From positions 1 through 5,400 of the forward strand of contig CANFGA010000252.1 of NCBI GenBank assembly GCA_947446335.1: a DNA stretch of 5,400 bases, read 5' to 3'. The notes under the pieces were generated by a model, which had not been told where the DNA came from, made no database searches, and saw nothing but the letters and a program-made list of their open reading frames with translations. Shown here piece by piece: positions 1 to 4,680 of this stretch (position 1 is the first letter of the stretch; each line of letters starts with the position of its first letter). This stretch comes from Oxalobacteraceae bacterium (GTDB lineage: Bacteria > Pseudomonadota > Gammaproteobacteria > Burkholderiales > Burkholderiaceae_D). The translations under genes were made by a program, and so were the position numbers.

Positions 1-123
1 CAACACGGCCACGGTCTGGCTCCTGATGACGCCAGGTGCCACCCTTTGCTTGGGCGCGCCGCAGTTCGGGCAACTGGCCGCCGCCTCATGAATTCCCTGT
101 CCGCACGCGCGACAATACGACAT
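1..123 (-). CDS. Zinc-ribbon protein, N-terminal part, cut by window edge
   Basis: The leftward frame opens with ATG at 123-121 and runs without a stop to the window edge, giving 41 residues. It begins MSYCRACGQGIHEAA and carries two CxxC knuckles (C4/C7 and C18/C21, the second as CPNCG), the pattern of a small zinc ribbon at the N-terminus of many bacterial membrane proteins. A strong Shine-Dalgarno AGAGGA sits about 7 bases upstream, which supports this start. After the ribbon comes a short linker and a segment beginning to turn hydrophobic (SQTVAVL), as seen where a TM2-type or similar membrane domain follows a ribbon. That continuation lies outside the window, so the membrane domain is inference. 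The function is unknown; the ribbon itself is clear. The gene is divergent from the toxin-antitoxin cassette. Confidence 0.75.
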   Translation of the reverse strand, partial: MSYCRACGQGIHEAAASCPNCGAPKQRVAPGVIRSQTVAVL

Positions 124-152
124 GTCCGTTCCTCTTTGCTTATTCGTTTGAT

Positions 153-158
153 ATTGTA
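153..158 (-). promoter_or_regulatory. Probable -10 box of the zinc-ribbon gene
   Basis: Read leftward, TACAAT matches the sigma-70 -10 consensus at five of six positions and lies about 30 bases before the ATG at 123, leaving room for a short leader with the AGAGGA ribosome site. Only weak -35 candidates (such as TTGTTC, with a long 19-base spacer) are visible upstream. Confidence 0.4.
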
Positions 159-690
159 TCCGGTGCAACAGAACGTTGAACAAATGGCTATGGCCACGCC
201 CGGTGCGTGCCGCCTGGCCTGAGCTGACGTACACAACAACATTGTCGGTCAGCCTGGTTCACATTGCTATCAAGTCACTGGCGCACGTGCGCGCAGGCAG
301 CCGGGTTCGAATGCGCCACGCTGGCCAACCGACCGGACGGCCAGTCCTGCACCGACATACGAAGTTGGCCGCAGACGGCCATGGGCTGCCGCCCGGGCTC
401 CTGCCGGTTCACCTTGGGCAGCACTTCGGGCCCCTGGCCGCCGTATGCGCCAATCGACACCCCGCGTCCCTGCGGGAAGCGGCGATTGTCTCGGTGCGTA
501 TTTTCCAGTGTTTCAAAAAACCGTCTGACAAAGCTATGACTGGCTCGGGCTACTGATGAAGCGGCTTTTTACCGCCGGCCGGTGCCTGCCAACGCTCTTT
601 TTTCGATGCGTAAATAATTGCATTACGATATTGCCCCGATCCACGGCAGCGAGGGTTTCTGCGCGGGCCAGCGGGACCTGCTTGTCAGCT
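159..690. other. Long stretch without a confident gene
   Basis: No gene here can be supported. A rightward frame at 176-556 starts with TTG and has no recognisable domain or ribosome site. A leftward frame is open from about 570 down to 275 and reads like compositionally plausible protein (for example FVRRFFETLENTHRDNRR, then GAYGGQGPEVLPKVNRQ), but it lacks an ATG; the only reasonable start is an internal GTG at 460. Both frames have GC-rich third positions, so base composition does not decide between them. The stretch may be intergenic DNA or the remnant of an old gene. I found no tRNA, no CRISPR array and no clear terminator in it. Confidence 0.4.
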
Positions 691-693
691 TTG

Positions 694-720
694 TTTGCGC
701 TGTTTGCACTATTTGCTTAA
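694..720 (+). repeat. Three TTTGC direct repeats with 9-base period
   Basis: TTTGC occurs at 694-698, 703-707 and 712-716, so the start-to-start distance is exactly 9 bases each time. The first two 9-base units are close copies (TTTGCGCTG, TTTGCACTA); the third, TTTGCTTAA, keeps only the core. The array overlaps the proposed -35 box of the antitoxin gene, a position suited to an operator for an autoregulating antitoxin. That role is inference. Confidence 0.45.
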
Positions 721-732
721 GTGGACTAGACT
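704..732 (+). promoter_or_regulatory. Candidate sigma-70 promoter of the toxin-antitoxin operon
   Basis: TTGCAC at 704-709 and TAGACT at 727-732 are separated by exactly 17 bases, the optimal spacing. The match is modest (three of six at -35, four of six at -10). The -10 box ends 32 bases before the antitoxin ATG. The TTTGC repeats overlap the -35 box, which would suit repression by the encoded DNA-binding antitoxin. No transcript start can be proven from sequence. Confidence 0.4.
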
Positions 733-764
733 GAACCAGTACACCTACTCCCAAGGGGGGCACC

Positions 765-1394
765 ATGCCAGCTACTTACCACGCAGTCGAGAACCGTCCG
801 TCCGACACATTAACGCCTGTCAACGATGACTTTCTGAAAAATGACAAAAGCCCGCAATTCGCATCGTTTTTGCTCGAAGTGCGCAACCGCCATCAAGTTA
901 CCAGTGAGCTAGTGGCACGCATCAACCTCATCATGGCAGAGAGTGGCTTTGACGTAACGGTCACCCCTACGCAAGTTGTCCGGGGCTCCCCCCCTCTACC
1001 TGACCAGGGCGGCTCCAGCGCGCCTTTGCGCGCGCAAGCGCGGGGCGAGGCACGTTTGGTGAGCTGGACGCAGGACGGGACCCTCGCCCCGGGCAGCAAG
1101 GTCGAGGCAGCCTGGGGCGTCAAGCGTCAAACCATCGATGCTGCGCGCGAGCGGGGTGAGATTTTTTCGGTCTGGGTGAAGGGCAAGCACTGGTATCCAG
1201 GCGAAGCGCTGAAGCTCGAACGGGGTGCCTTGGCAGCCATCAACCGCGCGCTCGGTGACATCGACCCGTCGAGCAAACTGCTTTTTCTCCTGCAGAAGCA
1301 CGGGGCACTGGGCGGGCACACACCGGCCGATGCCGTTGCCGACGGAAAGTTCGATGATGTGCTGCGCCTTGCCACTGATTGGGCGCGTACTTGA
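765..1394 (+). CDS. Xre/MbcA/ParS-like antitoxin of a RES toxin-antitoxin pair
   Basis: This 209-residue protein probably neutralises the RES toxin encoded just downstream and represses its own operon. The start ATG at 765 is well supported by a ribosome site, AAGGGGGG, ending 4 bases upstream. Residues 1-95 are a poorly conserved-looking leader, with a Pro/Gly/Ala-rich linker near 74-95. Residues about 98-146 (VSWTQDGTL, then KVEAAWGVKRQTIDAARERG and a WYPG end) look like a helix-turn-helix segment. Residues about 157-206 (INRALGDIDPSSK, LGGHTPADAVADG, DDVLRLATDWA) resemble the Xre/MbcA/ParS toxin-binding domain, whose hallmark is a leucine, Gly-Gly, TP pattern followed by a short helix. The stop overlaps the start of the toxin. 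Antitoxins of this family are usually about 130-160 residues, so the N-terminal extension is long. The domain call rests on motif reading and on the RES neighbour. Confidence 0.72.
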   Translation: MPATYHAVENRPSDTLTPVNDDFLKNDKSPQFASFLLEVRNRHQVTSELVARINLIMAESGFDVTVTPTQVVRGSPPLPDQGGSSAPLRAQARGEARLVSWTQDGTLAPGSKVEAAWGVKRQTIDAARERGEIFSVWVKGKHWYPGEALKLERGALAAINRALGDIDPSSKLLFLLQKHGALGGHTPADAVADGKFDDVLRLATDWART

Positions 1395-2008
1395 GTTCCG
1401 TTTGGGACTTTGCGGCGGCGCGCGCCGCCCGAAGCTTGCACGTCTTCAAGGTCGATGCGACCCGGCTTCTTAGGCTGACACGTTTTCCGAAAACCGAGCC
1501 TTATTGGGGCAAGAGTAAAGCCCACCGTTTTGACGACCCGGCGCAGATCTACGGTGCGACCTATGCCGCACTGGACATGGAAGTGGCTTTTGCAGAAACC
1601 ATTCTGCACCAAAAAGGCCACTTCACGGGCAACCAGTGGATTATCGACGAGGCGAACATTCGGGAGCGCCACATCGTCACCTACACGCGGCCAACCAAGC
1701 CTAACCTGTTGCTGGCCGACTTCACCGGTGTGAGGCTGAAAGCACTTGGGCTCAATAACGACCTGTGCTCATCAAGCGACTACACCGACTCCATGGCCGT
1801 CAGCAGCGCGCTGCATGCCCAGCTGCCCGACTTGGACGGCATTATGTACGTGAGCCGGCAGATGAACACCGGCCTGGCTGTCGTCCTGTTCGAGCGCTCC
1901 GAAGTCGAGCTGAAAAACACGGTCACCAGGCTGATTCACCATCCAGATTACGACAACCTTTTAAGCGTATTTAATGTCGCCATCCTGCCTAGTGGCAGAG
2001 CACCATGA
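1379..2008 (+). CDS. RES-domain toxin (predicted NAD+-degrading)
   Basis: This is a RES-family protein, the toxin half of Xre-RES modules; characterised members (for example MbcT and Pseudomonas putida Res) deplete cellular NAD+, while ParT uses NAD+ to modify a host enzyme. Numbering from the TTG at 1379, the family landmarks are present: R50 in HRFDDP, IYGATYAALDMEVAFAET with Y58/Y62 and E73, LADF at 112-115, and the DGIMYVSRQ segment with S159, followed by the hydrophobic strand LAVVLFE. The Arg, Glu and Ser that name the family are therefore all visible, so the toxin looks intact. No ATG lies before the domain. Candidate starts are TTG 1379 or TTG 1391; the latter overlaps the antitoxin TGA as TTGA. 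Neither has a clear Shine-Dalgarno, so translation probably depends on coupling to the antitoxin. Confidence 0.85.
   Translation: MGAYLSSVWDFAAARAARSLHVFKVDATRLLRLTRFPKTEPYWGKSKAHRFDDPAQIYGATYAALDMEVAFAETILHQKGHFTGNQWIIDEANIRERHIVTYTRPTKPNLLLADFTGVRLKALGLNNDLCSSSDYTDSMAVSSALHAQLPDLDGIMYVSRQMNTGLAVVLFERSEVELKNTVTRLIHHPDYDNLLSVFNVAILPSGRAP
1414..1429. repeat. Perfect 16-base GC palindrome inside the toxin start region
   Basis: The sequence GGCGGCGCGCGCCGCC equals its own reverse complement and can fold as a six-base-pair GC stem with a four-base loop in mRNA. It lies about 20 bases after the TTG at 1391 and encodes an Ala/Arg-rich stretch of the toxin N-terminus. A structure this close to a weak start could limit toxin translation; that effect is inference. 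Confidence 0.6.
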
Positions 2009-2107
2009 AGGGGTTTCAAGCCGAAACCGCGCAATAGCCAGTGCAACGCCTATGCGGCGGCTTGGGCATACAACCCCAGGAAATGAAAAACCAACCGGAA
2101 AATCAAC

Positions 2108-2746
2108 ATGCTCAATTTTAAATTGACGCCACATCACACGGGATTCGCCTTGTGGGGCGACTATCCCACGCTGAATCGACTTCATGCGTTTGTCCACGAG
2201 GTGGTTGCGGAAAGCAGCATCATCGAAGACAAGGAAAGCTTTGTTCTGGGCTTGGCCTATGATGCCCGCAAGGCGTTTGAGGGGCAGCGCAGCGAAAGTT
2301 ACACGGATCAGGGCGACGACCGATGCAAAATATTCGGCGTTGAAATTCTCTGGCCGGTGGTGCTGGTCCAGGTCGGGATATTGCGTCATGCAATGGCGTT
2401 CATGCCGACCAGTCGCCTTGATCAGGCAACCATGTTTCAACTTGAACATGTCGTCGAGTCGGCAGTGCGCTCAGCAATGCCGAGCACGGCAGACGCCATC
2501 ATCCATCAGATGCGCCAAATCGGGGCGATGCCCTACCAGCATATCGAGATCGTGCTGGATAGCCGATGCCGTTACTTCATCGAGCGACCAGCAACGAAGC
2601 GACTGGCCGTCCTGTCGAAGTTAATGGAGACGTTCGATCCCATGTATCTTTTTCTGGCGGAACGGGGCGCTAAGCTGCGACCTAGCGTCATCAAGCCAAC
2701 TGATTTTGATGTTGGCGACAATACATGGCCGGATTTCAAATGGTAG
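2108..2746 (+). CDS. DUF6904-like protein of unknown function
   Basis: A 212-residue soluble protein with no signal peptide or membrane segment. I read it as DUF6904-like from memory of the family pattern: an opening MLNFKLTPHHTGFALWGDY, a Leu-rich helix ending in His (LNRLHAFVHEVV), then VLGLAYDARKAFEGQR, and ILWPVVLVQVGILRHAMAFM around residues 79-98. The C-terminal half (about 100-212) is helical, with DSRCRYFIE and FDPMYLFLAERGAKLRP as its most conserved-looking parts, and ends WPDFKW. No catalytic motif is evident and the biochemical role is unknown. ATG 2108 is preceded by GGAA at 7 bases, a weak but adequate ribosome site. It follows the RES toxin by 99 bases and precedes the J-domain gene by 27, so co-transcription downstream is likely and co-transcription with the toxin possible. 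Confidence 0.7.
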   Translation: MLNFKLTPHHTGFALWGDYPTLNRLHAFVHEVVAESSIIEDKESFVLGLAYDARKAFEGQRSESYTDQGDDRCKIFGVEILWPVVLVQVGILRHAMAFMPTSRLDQATMFQLEHVVESAVRSAMPSTADAIIHQMRQIGAMPYQHIEIVLDSRCRYFIERPATKRLAVLSKLMETFDPMYLFLAERGAKLRPSVIKPTDFDVGDNTWPDFKW

Positions 2747-2773
2747 AGGACACAAGGCTGTGTATCGAGTTGC

Positions 2774-3061
2774 ATGTCCAACTCTGCTCAATACGCCATT
2801 CGCATCGCAGTACCCACAACCGCGGAGCCGCTGTCGCGCGTGCGCAAGCAATTCAATAAGCTGGTCAAGACGCTTGAGGCTGAACGCGCCCACCTGGCGC
2901 TCCTGCGTGAAGAGTTGCCGAAGATTCGCGCATTGGCTGACAGCGAGTACCGGCCGCTGACGCAAATTTTTGACGCCCATCAAAAGCGGATGCTGTTGGC
3001 GCTAGATCAGGCGTATTCCGACAAGGCGATGGGCAAGAGAGACAAGGGCTGGTCAAGCTGA
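2774..3061 (+). CDS. N-terminal piece of a frameshifted J-domain protein
   Basis: This 95-residue frame begins at ATG 2774, 27 bases after the preceding stop, with no strong ribosome site, so it may be translated by coupling or read-through from the upstream gene. After a short N-terminus it is largely helical and charged, with a probable coiled coil over residues 20-55 (LSRVRKQFNKLVKTLEAER, then LLREELPKIRAL). It ends after KRDKG with three residues unrelated to the pattern (WSS). Reading on in the next frame from 3049 gives LVKLICSTAAELMQ and then the J-domain frame without a gap. The two frames are therefore most likely one gene of about 369 codons that has lost a base in the G run at 3046-3048. 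Confidence 0.7.
   Translation: MSNSAQYAIRIAVPTTAEPLSRVRKQFNKLVKTLEAERAHLALLREELPKIRALADSEYRPLTQIFDAHQKRMLLALDQAYSDKAMGKRDKGWSS
3046..3049 (+). other. Apparent one-base deletion splitting the J-domain gene
   Basis: The sequence here reads AAG GGC TGG in the first frame. Adding one G to the GGG run would give AAG GGG CTG GTC AAG CTG ATC, joining residue 92 of the first frame to the second frame as DKGLVKLICSTAAEL. Protein-like sequence flanks both sides of this point. It is either a real inactivating mutation or a homopolymer sequencing error. No standard slippery heptamer is present, so programmed frameshifting is unlikely. Confidence 0.65.
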
Positions 3062-3084
3062 TCTGCTCGACAGCCGCAGAATTG

Positions 3085-3882
3085 ATGCAGATCGACGAGG
3101 ACGACGATCAGGTCAAGGAGATTTATAACAAGCACAGCGGTCGCGACTTCGATCTGGATATGGACGAGGAAAAGGCGTTCGTGCGCAAGATGGTGTCCAA
3201 TCTGACCGGCGTCGAACTGGACGATGACACCGATTTCGACTCGCCTGCCGCTCTCTTGAAGTCGATACAAGAAAAGATCGCCGAACATACGCCGGACGAG
3301 GATTCTGCCAAGCAGGCGCGCGCGGCCAAGCCGGTCAAACTCAGCGCACGCGAGGCGCGGCATCAGGCGGAAGAGGCCAAGCTCAAGCAATCGGTACGTG
3401 ACATTTTCCGCAAGCTCGCCAGCGCCCTGCATCCGGACCGCGAGACGGATCCGGCCGAACATGAGCGCAAGACGGCGTTGATGAAGCGCGTGAACGTGGC
3501 GTATGCGGCCAATGATCTGCTCGGCTTGTTGGAGTTGAAACTGGAGATCGATCAGATCGATCAGACCGGGCTGGACAACTTGGGCGACGACCGGATCAAG
3601 CAGTACAACCGTATTCTCGAAGGCCAGATCAACGAGATCGGATCTGAAATGGTTGCGCTGGAAAGCGCGTTCGCGTTTGACATGGGCTGGGAGTTTGGCC
3701 GGCGACGCACGCTGAAGGCAATGATGAAGGGCTTGCGCGCCGACATCGCCGCCATGCGGAGCGACATCAAGAGCATCGAGGCCGACCTGGACGCGTTCGG
3801 CGACATCAAGAAGCTCAAGGCCTGGCTAAAAGGCTGCCACATCAACAAAGACGACTCGATGTATGGCGAACCGTGGTTTTAG
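3085..3882 (+). CDS. J-domain (DnaJ-like) co-chaperone, C-terminal piece of the frameshifted gene
   Basis: As an independent ORF it could start at ATG 3085 (or TTG 3082), but the frame is open back to 3049 and joins the upstream frame, so this is best read as the remainder of the gene beginning at 2774. The start has no convincing ribosome site. An acidic stretch comes first (QIDEDDDQVKEI, then DMDEEKAFVRKM), then a basic helical region, then the J-domain core: helix II (VRDIFRKLASAL), the HPD motif at 3430-3438 (H220 in the joined numbering) and helix III (HERKTALMKRVNVAYAAND). The HPD tripeptide is the Hsp70-stimulating motif, so the protein would recruit a DnaK-type chaperone. The C-terminus has further helical segments (IGSEMVALESAF, IAAMRSDIKSIEADLDAF). 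There are no Gly/Phe or zinc-finger regions as in true DnaJ, so it is a specialised J protein whose client is unknown. Confidence 0.8.
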   Translation: MQIDEDDDQVKEIYNKHSGRDFDLDMDEEKAFVRKMVSNLTGVELDDDTDFDSPAALLKSIQEKIAEHTPDEDSAKQARAAKPVKLSAREARHQAEEAKLKQSVRDIFRKLASALHPDRETDPAEHERKTALMKRVNVAYAANDLLGLLELKLEIDQIDQTGLDNLGDDRIKQYNRILEGQINEIGSEMVALESAFAFDMGWEFGRRRTLKAMMKGLRADIAAMRSDIKSIEADLDAFGDIKKLKAWLKGCHINKDDSMYGEPWF

Positions 3883-3965
3883 GGTAGGGCGGCTCAGAAA
3901 AGCACATGAAGGCGTGAAAAACGGCGAGTATCAGGGTGCAAGTCTGAAATTTGTACCCCGCTGAC
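3883..3965. other. Short spacer without a recognised feature
   Basis: Between the J-domain stop and the first integrase-like residues there is no recognisable coding or structural signal. No hairpin with a T-run was found, so no intrinsic terminator for the upstream genes can be assigned. Confidence 0.4.
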
Positions 3966-4404
3966 GATAAACCGATCTTCTTAATTCGGCGCGGCGTGAA
4001 GCACCTACGCGTCCAGAGCAAAGGCGGCAAGCTGCGCTAACTACCGCTGTACACAGGGCCGAGTTCATCGATGGCTATCTCAAAGCGGCTGGCTACTGCG
4101 CCGATGCCCTGGGCGCGCTGTTCCGTCCCTTAAAAAACAATTGACATGACGATCCGTGCCCTCGATCACGGCCGACGGCATCTACAAGATGGTAGCCGGC
4201 TATGCTGCGGCCCTGAAAATCGATATCGCCGGCTTCGGCCCGCACGCTTTGCACGCCACAGCCGCCATCAGTCCGCTGGAACATGATACAGATATCGCCA
4301 AAGTCTAGGAATGGCTGAGGCACGCCAACATCGCAACTAGGCGTATCTACGACAGGCGGAAAATGCGGCATGAAGACAGTCCGACCCTCAAGATCATATA
4401 TTGA
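3966..4404 (+). pseudogene. Decayed tyrosine recombinase (phage-type integrase) relic
   Basis: Three consecutive rightward frames together give the C-terminal half of a tyrosine integrase. The first (3966-4040) reads RRGVKHLRVQSKGGKLR, the beta-hairpin with the conserved Lys, and ends at a TAA where the family usually has Tyr. The second (4061-4144) reads EFIDGYLKAAGY to ALFRPLKNN. The third (about 4162-4404) reads ITADGIYKMVAGYAAAL, then GPHALHATAA, EWLRHANIAT and RIYDRRKM, the expected order of the HxxR box, the H/W box and the catalytic tyrosine. It is clearly dead: two frame changes, an in-frame TAG at 4306-4308, the HxxR arginine changed to His (CAC at 4252-4254), and no N-terminal half or first catalytic arginine box. 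It marks an old site-specific integration event, probably of an island or integron-like element. Confidence 0.85.
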
Positions 4405-4534
4405 GCCTCATGATACCAATAGACGATGGCGGTCAGCCCTGGAGAAGTACTTGGCTGCAACGCGGGATAGGGCGCGATGTAGATTGAACCATACCAAAGA
4501 TTATTTCGTGCTGCAGAATTTCCCAGGTTAAAGT
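4405..4534. other. Spacer after the integrase relic, no gene seen
   Basis: About 130 bases of ordinary composition with no ORF of note, no tRNA and no clear repeat. If the integrase element had an attachment site, it would be expected at one flank, but I cannot identify a core. Confidence 0.35.
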
Positions 4535-4680
4535 TGTTTTTTAGAATTTTATTATTTTTTGTAAATTTTTTTTAAAAATTAATTATTTAATTTAAATAAT
4601 TCAATTAATTAAATTAAATAATTATTTGTAAAAAATACCATTTTAATGCCTAAAAAACATCTAAAATGATTAAATTTTAG
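4535..4680. other. Extremely AT-rich island
   Basis: Composition changes abruptly here: the 60 bases at 4561-4620 contain only two G or C, and 4621-4680 only about ten, in a window that is otherwise clearly GC-rich. It has no coding potential. It separates the integrase relic from the IS66 element. Such islands can be nucleoid-protein binding sites, preferred insertion targets or foreign remnants; which applies is not visible. Confidence 0.75.
4580..4624. repeat. Perfect 16-base inverted repeat in the AT-rich island
   Basis: Positions 4580-4595 and 4609-4624 are exact reverse complements with a 13-base loop. Nested in the same stretch are a 10-base inverted repeat with a one-base spacer (4581-4590 and 4592-4601) and a 12-base perfect palindrome, AAATAATTATTT (4616-4627). 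Low complexity raises the chance of such matches, but 16 contiguous bases is long. It could extrude as a cruciform or fold in RNA. Confidence 0.6.

Noticed and set aside
304..312. GGTTCGAAT resembles a tRNA T-loop
   Set aside because: The flanking bases do not form a T-stem, the base after the loop is G rather than C, and no acceptor or anticodon arm can be built around it.
176..556. Rightward 126-residue frame starting with TTG
   Set aside because: No ribosome site, no recognisable motif, and an overlapping leftward frame is equally plausible by composition.
1127..1672. Leftward 181-residue frame across the toxin-antitoxin pair
   Set aside because: It is antisense to two overlapping genes with recognisable domains and has no motif of its own.
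2012..2028. Six-base-pair hairpin GGTTTC/GAAACC just after the toxin gene, as a terminator
   Set aside because: The stem is short and is not followed by a T run, so it does not qualify as an intrinsic terminator.
2083..2121. Thirteen-codon frame (ATG AAA AAC ... TAA) overlapping the start of the DUF6904-like gene, as a possible leader peptide
   Set aside because: The AGG before it is too close to act as a ribosome site, and the peptide shows no attenuator-like codon run or hairpin.
3041..3052. Programmed -1 frameshifting in the J-domain gene
   Set aside because: The site C AAG GGC does not fit the X XXY YYZ slippery pattern and no obvious stimulatory structure was seen; a simple base loss is more economical.
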